In this document: piece by piece, positions 7,960 to 16,469 of the stretch
Position numbering within the stretch: position 1 is the first letter of the stretch
How the letters are laid out: each line of letters begins with the position of its first letter
Source of the DNA: JBFELO01 sp041552055
GTDB taxonomy: Bacteria > Acidobacteriota > Thermoanaerobaculia > Thermoanaerobaculales > Sulfomarinibacteraceae
Assembly: GCA_041552055.1 (NCBI GenBank)
Contig: JBFELO010000058.1
Coordinates: 1 to 27,605, forward strand
Length of the DNA stretch: 27,605 nt
Reading direction: 5' to 3'
The notes under the pieces: model-generated
The model's database searches: none
The model's input: the letters and a program-made list of their open reading frames with translations, nothing else
What the model was told of the DNA's origin: nothing
Position numbers and translations under genes: made by a program

Positions 7960-9393
7960 ATGGGTACACCCGAGCCGTCGACCGGAGGCGCGTCGCCACC
8001 TTCGAGCAGCCCCGGCGTGTGGCCCACGATCAAGCTCGCGCTCACCGGGGCCGAGCTCGACTACACCACCGGGGCGATCGGCCGCGCCATCGTACTGCTG
8101 GCGATCCCCATGGTGCTCGAGATGGCGATGGAGTCCGCCTTCGCCATCACCGACGCGTTCTTCGTGTCCCGGCTCGGCACCGATGCCGTCGCCACGATCG
8201 GCTTCACCGAAGCCTTGATCATGATTGTCTGGGACATCGCCATCGGGCTCTCCGTGGCGACCACCGCCATGGTTGCCCGAAGGATCGGTGAGAAGAACAC
8301 CGCGGGCGCGTCAGTGTCCGCGATCCAGGCGATCCTCATCGGCATCGTGTCATCGATTGTCATAGCGGTGCCGGGCGTCATCTTCGCGCCCGATCTTCTG
8401 CGCCTGATGGGAGGAACCCCCGAGCTGGTGAGCTTCGGTACCGCCTACACCCGTGTGCTCTTCGGCGGCTCCGCCACCATCATGCTGCTCTTCCTGATCA
8501 ACGCCGTGTTCCGCGGCGCCGGCGACGCTGCACTCGCGATGCGCGCCCTGTGGCTGGCCAACGGCTGCAACATCGTGCTCGACCCCTGCCTGATCTTCGG
8601 GCTCGGACCGTTCCCAGAGCTCGGCCTCACCGGAGCCGCGGTGGCGACGACACTGGGCCGCGGGATCGGAGTCGCCTATCAGCTGTGGGTCCTGTTCTCC
8701 GGAAGGAGCAGAATCCGACTGTCGACCCGGACCATCCGACTCGATCTCCGCGTCTCACTGCGTCTCCTCCGATTGAGTGTCGGCGGCATCCTCCAGATCC
8801 TGATCGCCACATCGAGCTGGATCGTGCTCGTATGGATCGTCGGACGCTTCGGCTCCGCGGTCGTCGCCGGCTACACCATCGCGATCCGAATCATCGTGTT
8901 CACGATCCTGCCCGCCTGGGGCCTGGCCAACGCCGCCGCCACCCTGGTCGGCCAGAATCTCGGCGCCGACAAGGTCGACCGTGCCGAGGCCTCGGTGTGG
9001 CGCAGCGCCCTGTACAACTTCGTCTTTCTGGTCACGGTCGCGGCGCTGTTCATCGGTTTTGCCGAGCCGCTCGTTCGGCTGTTCAGTCCCGATCCCGAGG
9101 TGATAGCCGCCGGCGTGGCGTGTCTGCGCTACGTCAGCTACGGCTACGGATTCTACGCTTACGGCATGGTCATTGTGCAGGCGTTCAACGGCGCCGGCGA
9201 CACGATGACTCCCACGGCGATCAACTTCTTCTGCTACTGGGTCCTGCAGATCCCGCTCGCGTTCGCGCTCGCCACCTCGACCGGCCTCGGGGCGAAGGGT
9301 GTATTCCTCGCGATCACGATCGCCGAGTCGCTGATCGCGGTGATTGGAGTCCTCGTCTTCCGGCGCGGCCGCTGGAAGCGGCGGGAAGTGTGA
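7960..9393 (+). CDS. MATE family multidrug efflux transporter
   Basis: A 477-residue inner-membrane protein with about 12 transmembrane helices in two homologous halves. Family signatures include IPMVLEMAMESAFAITDAFFVSRLG in helix 1-2, NAVFRGAGDAALAM, NIVLDPCLIFGLGPFPELGLTGAAVAT at the end of the first half, and QAFNGAGDTMTPT in the second half. MATE proteins export cationic drugs or metabolites in exchange for Na+ or H+. The N-terminal 30 residues are polar and poorly conserved. It reads away from the small membrane protein and is followed by the repeat-filled gap before the tetR-RND operon, so this stretch carries two separate efflux systems. Substrate cannot be inferred. ATG 7960 is the first start in this frame. 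Confidence 0.93.
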   Translation: MGTPEPSTGGASPPSSSPGVWPTIKLALTGAELDYTTGAIGRAIVLLAIPMVLEMAMESAFAITDAFFVSRLGTDAVATIGFTEALIMIVWDIAIGLSVATTAMVARRIGEKNTAGASVSAIQAILIGIVSSIVIAVPGVIFAPDLLRLMGGTPELVSFGTAYTRVLFGGSATIMLLFLINAVFRGAGDAALAMRALWLANGCNIVLDPCLIFGLGPFPELGLTGAAVATTLGRGIGVAYQLWVLFSGRSRIRLSTRTIRLDLRVSLRLLRLSVGGILQILIATSSWIVLVWIVGRFGSAVVAGYTIAIRIIVFTILPAWGLANAAATLVGQNLGADKVDRAEASVWRSALYNFVFLVTVAALFIGFAEPLVRLFSPDPEVIAAGVACLRYVSYGYGFYAYGMVIVQAFNGAGDTMTPTAINFFCYWVLQIPLAFALATSTGLGAKGVFLAITIAESLIAVIGVLVFRRGRWKRREV

Positions 9394-9413
9394 CCCGCCC
9401 GCCCGTCCGACCA

Positions 9414-9441
9414 GATACAAGCGGCAGGATACAAGATGCGA
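9414..9441 (+). repeat. Heptamer tandem repeat, GATACAA-type (4 units)
   Basis: Units GATACAA, GCGGCAG, GATACAA and GATGCGA follow one another with an exact 7-bp period. They are preceded by CCGACCA. The same preamble and unit type recur at 16470 and 20843. Confidence 0.7.
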
Positions 9442-9474
9442 GACGTGTCACGGCGTAGTTCGAAGGACGAAGCC

Positions 9475-9625
9475 GACGCGCCTTCTCCCCGAGGCGCTCC
9501 CCGTGGGAGCCCGGCATGGACGTTTCGAGGCTTCAACGCCAGACGTTATCCCCGGCGATCGAAGGTCTCGAAACGTCATGCCCGGCACGCCCGCAGAAGG
9601 GAGGTGTCGTCGATTTCGCATTCGC
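9475..9625 (+). repeat. Complete 150-bp intergenic element with palindromic core (copy A)
   Basis: The 5' flank (9475-9507) matches 16583-16615 at 30 of 33 positions. The 3' flank has GGCACGCCCGCAG (9584-9596), TGTCGTCG (9605-9612) and CATTCGC (9619-9625), all present in copy B at offsets that differ by at most 1-2 nt. The 76-nt core between flanks forms a hairpin: GACGTTTCGAG (9519-9529) pairs perfectly with CTCGAAACGTC (9567-9577). It extends outward through GCCCGGCATG with CATGCCCGGC, with one mismatch and one bulge. The core is unlike copy B in sequence. Confidence 0.8.
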
Positions 9626-9643
9626 GTCGGCTGTCTGACACGA

Positions 9644-9676
9644 GAGGCGCCATCTCCCGGGCGGGCTTCCCGAGGG
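9644..9676 (+). repeat. Degenerate second 5' flank of the element
   Basis: After the linker GCGTCGGCTGTCTGACAC (9624-9641) comes a 33-nt stretch matching the 5' flank at 16583-16615 at about 26 of 33 positions. It is cut off by the heptamer array that starts at 9680. It suggests a tandem arrangement of elements that was interrupted. Confidence 0.55.
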
Positions 9677-9679
9677 CCT

Positions 9680-9770
9680 CTGCTTACTGCCCACTGCTTA
9701 CTGCTCACTGCCCACGGCTCACGGCTCACGGCTCCCTGTCCCAGGACCCCGGCCCCCGGTCCCCGGACCC
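9680..9770 (+). repeat. 13-unit heptamer tandem array
   Basis: Thirteen consecutive 7-bp units keep exact register. The first five follow CTGCYYA, the next three CGGCTCM, the ninth is CTGTCCC, and the last four run through AGGACCC to CGGNCCC. The unit changes gradually along the array while the period does not. Confidence 0.85.
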
Positions 9771-9814
9771 CACACTCCCAGAGCGCGAGGCGGCCGCTCA
9801 CCCCCTCATCCCTA

Positions 9815-9912
9815 GCCCGGCAGTCAGCTCGAGGCAATCTGATCTTGATTTGCGTCAAAGGTCGCCGCCGCCCTCCGAGCTATCCATACATTCTTGGGGC
9901 TGAGTGCCGGGC
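9815..9912 (+). repeat. Split palindrome with 74-bp centre
   Basis: The left arm GCCCGGCAGTCA (9815-9826) and the right arm TGAGTGCCGGGC (9901-9912) are identical to the two arms of the 28-bp palindrome at 16768-16795. Here 74 bp separate them; there only 4 bp do. Confidence 0.75.
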
Positions 9913-10015
9913 GGTCACCCCCTCATCCCCACACCCCCATGCCGCGAAGCGGCCGGTCATCCCCGCATCCCCTCCTGCGCGGTGTCAACATCCCATGAAG
10001 ATCCGAGATTCGCGC

Positions 10016-10044
10016 TTGACACACTGCGGCATTGGCCCTATCTT
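10016..10044 (+). promoter_or_regulatory. Promoter of the tetR-RND operon
   Basis: TTGACA (10016-10021) is a consensus -35, 17 bp before TATCTT (10039-10044). The predicted transcription start, about 10051, falls at the left end of the operator palindrome. Confidence 0.75.
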
Positions 10045-10050
10045 CCCTTC

Positions 10051-10070
10051 CTGACTGACCGGTCAGTCAG
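10051..10070. promoter_or_regulatory. TetR operator, perfect 20-bp palindrome
   Basis: CTGACTGACCGGTCAGTCAG is its own reverse complement over all 20 bp. It lies 14 bp before the tetR ATG and over the predicted start of transcription. GACCGGTC-centred palindromes are common operators of TetR-family proteins. No second copy was noticed in the window, so the likely target is this operon only. Confidence 0.85.
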
Positions 10071-10084
10071 CCTGACGAGAACCC

Positions 10085-10699
10085 ATGGGATCCCGACCCT
10101 TTGACCGCGCTTCGAAACGTCAGCTCCTCGTGGAGTCGGCGGCCGAGGTGTTTTCGAACCAGGGTTTCACGAGCACCCGCGTTGCCGACATCGCGCAGCA
10201 CGCCGGAGTCGCCAAAGGTACTGTATACGAGTACTTCGCCAGCAAAGAGGAGCTGTTCTTCGCGGTGTTCGAGTGGATCAACGAGCAGATCCGGCGTCGG
10301 GTGGACCGGGTCTTGAAGGACGACGGCGATCCCCGCAGCCAGCTGATCACGCTGCTGCAGACCTCCGCCGAGATCGTCACGGAGCACCGCGAGCTATTCT
10401 CGATGAACCTCGATTTCTGGGCGGCGTCGCGCGGCAGCACGTTCGAGGACCGCCTCACCACAGCCTGCCGTTGCCTGTATCAGGAGTACCGCCATCTCGC
10501 CGCCGAGGTGATCCGCCGCGGCCAGCGGGAGGGCACGTTCAGGCCACAGATTGACGCTGACCGCGTCGCGACCCTCATCGTGAGCGCCCTCGATGGGCTC
10601 GGCGTACAGTGCTGGTTCGACGCCTCGATCGAAGCGGTCCCAGCGGTCGACGCGTTTGCCGAAGCTCTCTGCCGCGGCCTGTGTCAGGAGGATGGATGA
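10085..10699 (+). CDS. TetR/AcrR family transcriptional repressor
   Basis: A 204-residue DNA-binding repressor. Residues about 10-57 are the TetR helix-turn-helix domain (LLVESAAEVFSNQGFTSTRVADIAQHAGVAKGTVYEYFASKEELF), which matches the family signature closely. The remainder is the helical ligand-binding and dimerisation domain, with a C-terminal segment (ADRVATLIVSALDGLGVQCWFD) usual for AcrR-like members. It is the first gene of the efflux operon and sits 14 bp after a perfect palindromic operator. The simplest model is autorepression together with repression of the pump genes, relieved by a drug-like ligand. The stop overlaps an ATG (ATGA) in the frame of the next gene, so translation is probably coupled. 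Ligand unknown. Confidence 0.95.
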   Translation: MGSRPFDRASKRQLLVESAAEVFSNQGFTSTRVADIAQHAGVAKGTVYEYFASKEELFFAVFEWINEQIRRRVDRVLKDDGDPRSQLITLLQTSAEIVTEHRELFSMNLDFWAASRGSTFEDRLTTACRCLYQEYRHLAAEVIRRGQREGTFRPQIDADRVATLIVSALDGLGVQCWFDASIEAVPAVDAFAEALCRGLCQEDG

Positions 10700-10755
10700 T
10701 CACCGACAGAAAGAATGTTCCGGTCGTCACGTCCGCGTCCCACCGGAGGTGCACG

Positions 10756-12096
10756 ATGCACGTGCGTTCGATGTTTCGGCGGCTCGCGGCGGCGGTGGTA
10801 GCGGCCTTGTTCTGCTGCCCCACGACAACCTTCGGCGAGACGCCAACCACGTTGCCCGAGCTGGTCCGGACCGCGATCGCCACCCACCCCGAAGTACAGC
10901 GCGCCGACAGCCAGATCCGGCGCGCACAGGCCGACATCAGGCTCACGTCGTCGGCCCTCCTACCGCGGCTCGATCTGAACGGCAACTGGACACGCTACCA
11001 GGAGGAACTGGCGATCGAGTTCGCGCCGGGCCAGGACTTCGTGATCCGCCCGATCGAGGACTGGCTGTGGAGCGCCGACCTGTCCCAGACACTCTTCTAT
11101 GGGCTCAGGGATTGGCGAGCCCGCGACATCGCGCGGCTCAATCGGGACATCGCCGACCTGCGAAGAATGACGGCGATCAACGACCTGGCCCTCGCCGTTG
11201 CCGCGGCCTTCTACGAGGCGATCGCCACCGGCCAGAGGGTCGAGGTGCAGCGGACAGCACTCGCCGCCATCGAGGGCCAGCTCAGGGTCGCCGAGCGGCG
11301 ATTCGAGGTGGGAGAGGTCGCGGTCGTCGATGTCGCGCGCTGGCGGTCCGAGGTGGCCGGTGCCCGGCAGCGGGTCGTGGTGGCCGAAGGCGACGCCGAA
11401 ATCAGCCGCCGCCGACTGGCCAGACTGGTCGGAGTGCCCGAGGTCGGACAGCTGCGTCGGCCGGGCCAGATTCCCGTACCTCCGGGCGAGGACCAGACGC
11501 TCAGAGCCGAGGCCATGGAGCGCCGACTCGAGATGGCGACGCTCCGCCACCAGCTCGAGGCCGCCGGACTGTTCATCAAGGTCGAGCGCGGCGCCTGGTA
11601 CCCCGAGCTCGACGCAAACGTGCAGTATCTGCAGCAGAAATCGGAGTTCCCTGCCGACAACTGGTTGTCCTTCTCGCTCAACCTGCGAGTCCCGGTCTAC
11701 GACGGCGGACTGACCTCCGCGCGAGTCGCCAAGGCGAAGGAAGATCTCGTCGAGGTGGAGCTGCTCTCGGTCGAGGTCACCAGGGTCATCTCGGATCAGG
11801 TCGATTCGGCGGCCGTCACCTACCGAGCGGCAGAGGCCGCCCTGGATGCCGCCGAGGAGCGCAGGGATGCGTCGAAGGAGGCCTACCGCCAGGTCGACAA
11901 CGCCTACCGGGTCGGCGAGGCCAACACCATCGACCTGCTCGACGCCACCACCGAGGCCACCGACGCCGAGAACAGTCACATCATCGCGGCGGCGCAACGC
12001 GAGTACCAGGCGATCGCCCTGCGACACGCGATCGGACTGCCGCCGCTGCCCGATCTCGACCTCTCTCAAACTCCGCATGAGGATGATTCACCATGA
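10756..12096 (+). CDS. TolC-like outer-membrane efflux protein
   Basis: A 446-residue outer-membrane factor with two OEP repeats, as in TolC/OprM. The first begins at TTLPELVRTAIATHPEVQRADSQIRRAQADIRLTSSALLPRLDLNGNW. The second holds ARVAKAKEDLVEVELLSVEVTRVISDQVDSAAVTYRAAEAALDAAEERRDASKEAYRQVDNAYRVGEANTIDLLDATTE, a typical long-helix repeat. A signal peptide (FRRLAAAVVAALFCC) is present. I chose ATG 10756 because GGAGG (10745-10749) lies 6 nt upstream and the signal peptide begins at once. ATG 10696, which overlaps the tetR stop and follows AGGAGG, is a real alternative adding 20 residues. It should form the trimeric exit duct for the adaptor and pump encoded next. Its last codons overlap the adaptor start (ATGA). 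Confidence 0.93.
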   Translation: MHVRSMFRRLAAAVVAALFCCPTTTFGETPTTLPELVRTAIATHPEVQRADSQIRRAQADIRLTSSALLPRLDLNGNWTRYQEELAIEFAPGQDFVIRPIEDWLWSADLSQTLFYGLRDWRARDIARLNRDIADLRRMTAINDLALAVAAAFYEAIATGQRVEVQRTALAAIEGQLRVAERRFEVGEVAVVDVARWRSEVAGARQRVVVAEGDAEISRRRLARLVGVPEVGQLRRPGQIPVPPGEDQTLRAEAMERRLEMATLRHQLEAAGLFIKVERGAWYPELDANVQYLQQKSEFPADNWLSFSLNLRVPVYDGGLTSARVAKAKEDLVEVELLSVEVTRVISDQVDSAAVTYRAAEAALDAAEERRDASKEAYRQVDNAYRVGEANTIDLLDATTEATDAENSHIIAAAQREYQAIALRHAIGLPPLPDLDLSQTPHEDDSP

Positions 12097-13199
12097 AGAC
12101 GCACCATCGAACCCTGACGACGATTCCAGTGTTGGCGCTCACCCTGATCGCCTGCCACCCCGGGGGCGAAGCCGATGTTGAGACTGCGGCCGCCGCCCGC
12201 GAGGCGGCGCTCGCACCGCGCGAGGTCCGCCTCATAACCGCCGAGATACGCGAGGAACGACCGACGCTCGACCTGGTCGGAGAGGTGCGGCCGTTCGACT
12301 CGATCGACGTGTCACCCGAGGTCTCCGGCAAGGTCGACGCCGTCCACGCGGAGGTGGGCGACCGCGTTCGCCGCGACCAACCGCTGGCAGAGGTCGACCG
12401 CACCACCTACAAGATCTACCTCCAGCAGGCGGAGGCCGAGCTCGCCGCGGCCCGTGCCGACCTCGACCTCGCTGCCAAGGGATTGGACCGCAAACGCGAC
12501 CTGCTGTCCGACGAGACGATCGCCCAGGCCACCTTCGATCAGGCCAAGACGAGCCACGACTTGGCGCTCGCACGGGTGTCGGCCGCCGAGGCCGCGAGCT
12601 CCCTCGCGCAGCGCAACTGGGAAAGGAGCGTTGTCCGTGCCCCTGCCGGCGGTTCGATCACCGAGCGAATGGTGGTGGCCGGGCAGTGGACCGACGTCGG
12701 TCAGACGATATTCAGGCTCGCGGTCGGTGACACGGTCAAGGTCGCCGCGCATGTTCCGGCGAGCTGGGCGCCCAGGCTGACCGGCCTCGACGGGTTCGAC
12801 TTCTCGGTCGGTTCCTCCGACCAGGTCCGACGTGCCAGGCTGTACAGCATCGACCCGGTGGTCAGCGAATCGAGCAGATCGTTCGAGGTAATCGGTGTGG
12901 CCGGCAATGGCGACGGCGGATTGCGTCCCGGCATGTTTGCCAACGTCAGCCTGGTGGCGCCGGAGGTGGAGCGCAGCCTCTGGCTGCCTGTGTCGGCGGT
13001 CGCCACCTCCGACATGTCGCAGGTGATGATCGTGGAGGACGGCGCCATCAGGGTGCAGAGGGTGCAGGTGGGTCGCCGCGTAGACGGTCGCATGGAGATC
13101 GTCGACGGTCTCGCGGAACAGCAACCCGTAATCGCCGATGTGTCGGGATTGAACCGCGGCGCGAAAGTCCGCATCGTCGAAGACTCGACGAGTTCATGA
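12093..13199 (+). CDS. RND efflux periplasmic adaptor lipoprotein
   Basis: A 368-residue membrane-fusion protein (MexA/AcrA type). The signal peptide ends in a lipobox (LTLIAC) with Cys21 as the lipidated residue, so it is probably anchored in the periplasmic leaflet of the inner membrane. In order it has a lipoyl half-motif (VSGKVDAVHAEVGDRVRRDQPLAEVD), a helical hairpin (YLQQAEAELAAARADLDLAAKG to SSLAQRNWE), the second lipoyl half (VVRAPAGGSITERMVVAGQWTDVGQTIF), a beta-barrel domain and a membrane-proximal domain. It bridges the RND pump and the outer-membrane factor. The start overlaps the preceding stop (ATGA). A short hairpin and 113 bp separate it from the pump gene. Confidence 0.94.
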   Translation: MKTHHRTLTTIPVLALTLIACHPGGEADVETAAAAREAALAPREVRLITAEIREERPTLDLVGEVRPFDSIDVSPEVSGKVDAVHAEVGDRVRRDQPLAEVDRTTYKIYLQQAEAELAAARADLDLAAKGLDRKRDLLSDETIAQATFDQAKTSHDLALARVSAAEAASSLAQRNWERSVVRAPAGGSITERMVVAGQWTDVGQTIFRLAVGDTVKVAAHVPASWAPRLTGLDGFDFSVGSSDQVRRARLYSIDPVVSESSRSFEVIGVAGNGDGGLRPGMFANVSLVAPEVERSLWLPVSAVATSDMSQVMIVEDGAIRVQRVQVGRRVDGRMEIVDGLAEQQPVIADVSGLNRGAKVRIVEDSTSS

Positions 13200-13208
13200 C
13201 GTTCACCT

Positions 13209-13225
13209 CCCGGTCTTGAACCGGG
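13209..13225 (+). other. Intercistronic hairpin
   Basis: CCCGGT (13209-13214) and ACCGGG (13220-13225) form a perfect 6-bp stem with a 5-nt loop, beginning 9 nt after the adaptor stop. No T-run follows, so it is not a classical terminator. It could stabilise the upstream message or tune pump expression. Confidence 0.45.
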
Positions 13226-13312
13226 CGATGCTGGAAAGGCAGATGTTGTGACACACGCACACGAGTCAGAATCAAGAATGACGAGTCCAATACTCAGCCA
13301 AACGGTGATGAC

Positions 13313-16300
13313 ATGAACCTCTACGACGTCGCCATCCGCCGCCCCGTGTTCACCATCATGTTGATGGTGGCGCTGGTGGTGTTCGGAGTCCTCGGCTACC
13401 AGACGCTGCCGATCAACCTGCTGCCGTCCCTGGACATCCCGATCGTCACCGTGATCACGATCCTGCCCGGCGCTTCGCCCGAAGTCGTGGAGTCGGACAT
13501 CACCGACGTGATCGAGCGCGAGGTCAACACCATCGAGGGCATCCGTCAGCTCACCTCCTACTCGGGCCAGGGAGTGTCGCAGATCACCATCACCTTCACG
13601 CTGGAGCGCGACATCGACATCGCTGCCCAGGACGTGCGGGACAAGGTCTCGGGTGCGGTCGGCAACCTGCCGCTCGACGCCGAGCCGCCAATCGTCCAGA
13701 AGCTCGACATCAACTCCCAGCCGATGCTGTGGTTGTCGTTCGCCGGACTGGATTATCGCGAGCTGTCGGACTACGCCGACCAGGTGATCCGGCCGCGCCT
13801 GCAGTCGGTACCCGGTGTCGGCAACGTCTTCCTGGCCGGGTTCCGCGAGCCGATGATGCGGATCTGGATCGACCGCGATCGGCTGACCGCCCATCGCATG
13901 ACGGTCAACGACGTGATTGCGGCGCTCGGACGCGAGAACCTCGAGCTACCGGGAGGGTTCCTCGAGGGTGACCGGTACGAGCTCGCAGTCCGCAACCTCG
14001 GTCTGTTCGAGACGGTCGACGAGTTCAACGAGATGATCCTTGCAACCGTCGACGGCCAGCCGATCCGGCTGCAGGACGTCGGCTTCGCCCAGCTCGGCAT
14101 CGCCGACGAGCGCGGTCTTGGACGCTACAACCTGGTGCCCTCGCTCGGTCTCGGCGTGGCGCCCCGGTCGGGCGCCAACCTGGTCGACGTCAACAACGCC
14201 GCCATCGCGCGCATGCATCAGCTCGATGACGACTTTCCGACCGGCGTGACCTGGAACATCGCCTTCAACGGCGCGGAGTACGTCGAGAAGTCGATCGCCA
14301 ACGTCCAGTTCGACATCGCCTACGGCGCGATCCTTGCCATCTTCGTGGTGTTCGTGTTCCTGCGGTCGTGGCGCTCGACGTTCATCGTGTCGCTCGCCAT
14401 CCCGACCTCGCTGATCGCCACCTTCGGCTTTATGCGGCTGTTCGGGTTCTCGCTCAACAACCTGACGACCCTGGCGCTGGCGCTGTCGGTCGGCGTGGTG
14501 ATCGACGACGCCATCGTGGTGCTGGAGAACATCTTCCGCCACCAGGAGGAGGGTGAGGGTCCGCTCGCTGCGGCGCACAACGGCACCAGGGAGATCGCGC
14601 TCGCGGCCATGGCGGCGACGTTCTCGATCGCCGCGGTGTTCATACCGGTTGCCTATATGCGCGGCATGATCGGCCAGTTCCTGTTCGAGTTCGGGATCTC
14701 GGTGGCGGCCGCGGTGCTGATCTCGCTGTTCGTGGCGCTCACCCTGACCCCGATGATGTGCTCGCGTATGCTCCGGGTGACCCACAAGCACGGCCGGCTG
14801 TACGAGCTGCTCGAGGGCGGCTTCCGGCGGCTCGAAAACTGGTACCGCAACACGCTCGATTTGGCGCTGCGCCACAAGGTGGCCACGCTCGTCGTGGCAT
14901 CGGTCATCTTCCTCGCCAGCCTCTCGCTCGTCCCGCTGATCGGAGCCGAGTTCGCGCCCCAGGAAGACATGTCGATGTTCATGATCAACATCGAGGCGCC
15001 CGTGGGCATCTCCCTCCCGGCGATGGACCGGAAGATGCAGGAGATCGAGCGGATCGTGCTGTCGCAGCCGGAGATCATAGGGGCGTTCGCCGCGGTGGAC
15101 ATCGAAGAGCGCGGCCAGGTGAACTCCGGAATCATGTTCTGTCGCATGGTGAAACCGAACCAGCGCGAAGGCACCCAGAACGAGTTCGTTCAACGCCTCC
15201 GACGAGAACTGACCGTCGTCGAGGGCGTCCAGGCCCGGGTCGTCGAGTTCTCGTTCTACAACGTGGCGGGCGAGGGCGGCGATTGGGGTCTGTCGTACTC
15301 CATTCGCGGCCCCAACCTCGACGAGCTCGATCGGGTCGGCCGTCGGCTGGTCGAGCGGCTGTCCGCGATTCCGGGATTCGTCGACCTCGACACCAACCTC
15401 GACCTCGAGCAGCCGCAGCTGTTCGTCACCGTCGACCGCGAGCGCGCCCGCGACCTGGGTCTCGACGCCGCCACCATCTACGACACGGTGTACTCGCTGA
15501 TCGCCGGACGGGAGATCGGCTCCTACACGTCGGAGGGCAAGCGTTACGAGGTCTGGATGAAGGTCATCCCCGCGCAGGCGCGGACACCCGAGGACATCGG
15601 AGCGCTGCAGGTACGCACGCCAGCGGGCCAGATGGTGCGCCTCGACACCGTGGTCGACCTCCACCACGGGGTGGGGCCCATCAACATCAATCGCACCGAT
15701 CGCGAGCGCTCGATCCTGCTCACCGGGAACCTGGAGGGAATCCCACTCAACCGCGCGTTGGACACCGTCAACCAGGTGCTCGCAGAGGAGCTGCCCGAGG
15801 GGTATCACGCCGAGGCGTCAGGCCAGGCGGAGGAGTACGCCGACGCGATGAACGCGCTGCTGTTTGCGATCGGGCTCGCGATCCTGATCGTCTACATGCT
15901 GCTCGCCAGCCAGTTCAACTCGCTGCTCCACCCGTTCACGATCATGCTCGCCCTGCCGCCGGCCATGACCGGCGCGCTGCTCGCGCTGCTCGTCACCGGC
16001 CACACCATCAACATCATGTCGGTCATCGGCATCATCCTGTTGTTCGGCCTGGTCACCAAGAACTCGATTCTCTTGGTCGACCTGACCATCCAGAAACAGC
16101 AGCAGGGGATGGACCGCGAGACCGCGCTGCGTACCGCCTGTCCGATCCGGCTGCGGCCGATCCTCATGACCGCGCTGTCAATGATTTTCGGCGTGCTCCC
16201 GGTGGCGTTGGCGCTCGGCGAGGGTGGCGAAGCACGGGCTCCGATGGCGGTCGCGACCGCGGGTGGGATGACCACCTCCACCATCATGACGTTGTTCGTG

Positions 16301-16405
16301 GTGCCCGTGGTGTACGCATACATGGATCGGTTCTCGGAGCGGCTCCTCCGACGGAAACCTGCCGAGGAGGCACCGAGGGAGCCGGAAGAGGTCGCGGCCT
16401 CGTAG
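13313..16405 (+). CDS. RND multidrug efflux pump (HAE-1/AcrB family permease)
   Basis: A 1030-residue inner-membrane pump of usual length for the family. The N-terminus (AIRRPVFTIMLMVALVVFGVLGYQTLPINLLPSLDIPIVTV) is helix 1 and the first porter strand. Asp398 and Asp399 in LSVGVVIDDAIVVLEN are the proton-relay pair of helix 4, and Lys916 in GLVTKNSILLVDL is the helix-10 lysine. Helices 2-6 (VQFDIAYGAILAIFVVFVFLRSWRSTFIV onwards) and 7-12 flank a second large periplasmic loop. It exports hydrophobic or amphiphilic compounds with proton import, through the adaptor and outer-membrane factor encoded before it. ATG 13313 follows GGTGA at a suitable distance. It probably belongs to the TetR-controlled operon, although the 113-bp gap could hold its own promoter. 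Substrate not inferable. Confidence 0.96.
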   Translation: MNLYDVAIRRPVFTIMLMVALVVFGVLGYQTLPINLLPSLDIPIVTVITILPGASPEVVESDITDVIEREVNTIEGIRQLTSYSGQGVSQITITFTLERDIDIAAQDVRDKVSGAVGNLPLDAEPPIVQKLDINSQPMLWLSFAGLDYRELSDYADQVIRPRLQSVPGVGNVFLAGFREPMMRIWIDRDRLTAHRMTVNDVIAALGRENLELPGGFLEGDRYELAVRNLGLFETVDEFNEMILATVDGQPIRLQDVGFAQLGIADERGLGRYNLVPSLGLGVAPRSGANLVDVNNAAIARMHQLDDDFPTGVTWNIAFNGAEYVEKSIANVQFDIAYGAILAIFVVFVFLRSWRSTFIVSLAIPTSLIATFGFMRLFGFSLNNLTTLALALSVGVVIDDAIVVLENIFRHQEEGEGPLAAAHNGTREIALAAMAATFSIAAVFIPVAYMRGMIGQFLFEFGISVAAAVLISLFVALTLTPMMCSRMLRVTHKHGRLYELLEGGFRRLENWYRNTLDLALRHKVATLVVASVIFLASLSLVPLIGAEFAPQEDMSMFMINIEAPVGISLPAMDRKMQEIERIVLSQPEIIGAFAAVDIEERGQVNSGIMFCRMVKPNQREGTQNEFVQRLRRELTVVEGVQARVVEFSFYNVAGEGGDWGLSYSIRGPNLDELDRVGRRLVERLSAIPGFVDLDTNLDLEQPQLFVTVDRERARDLGLDAATIYDTVYSLIAGREIGSYTSEGKRYEVWMKVIPAQARTPEDIGALQVRTPAGQMVRLDTVVDLHHGVGPININRTDRERSILLTGNLEGIPLNRALDTVNQVLAEELPEGYHAEASGQAEEYADAMNALLFAIGLAILIVYMLLASQFNSLLHPFTIMLALPPAMTGALLALLVTGHTINIMSVIGIILLFGLVTKNSILLVDLTIQKQQQGMDRETALRTACPIRLRPILMTALSMIFGVLPVALALGEGGEARAPMAVATAGGMTTSTIMTLFVVPVVYAYMDRFSERLLRRKPAEEAPREPEEVAAS

Positions 16406-16469
16406 GCCGCCCCCCACCCACCCGAGGGGATGAGGGTGTGAGGGGATGTGACCCCCCTCCGCCCGACCA

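Larger units (their letters stand above)
9394..10084. other. Repeat-filled intergenic region between MATE and tetR
   Basis: This 691-bp gap holds no convincing gene. In order it contains a short heptamer array (9414-9441), a complete 150-bp palindromic-core element (9475-9625), a partial second copy of its 5' flank (9644-9676), a 13-unit heptamer array (9680-9770), a split GCCCGGCA palindrome (9815-9912) and C-rich sequence with ATCCCC motifs (9912-9975). The tetR promoter and operator follow (10016-10070). ORFs across it have repetitive, compositionally odd translations. Confidence 0.8.

Noticed and set aside
9680..9770. CRISPR array
   Set aside because: Units are 7 bp with no spacers, and there is no cas gene in the window.
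9344..10054. Open frames across the MATE-tetR gap
   Set aside because: They translate tandem heptamers and palindromes into Ser/Pro/Arg-rich peptides with no ribosome site; better explained as repeat DNA.
13946..15808. 620-codon open frame antisense to the RND pump
   Set aside because: Shadow of a well-defined pump gene; its translation is low-complexity His/Asp/Arg-rich.
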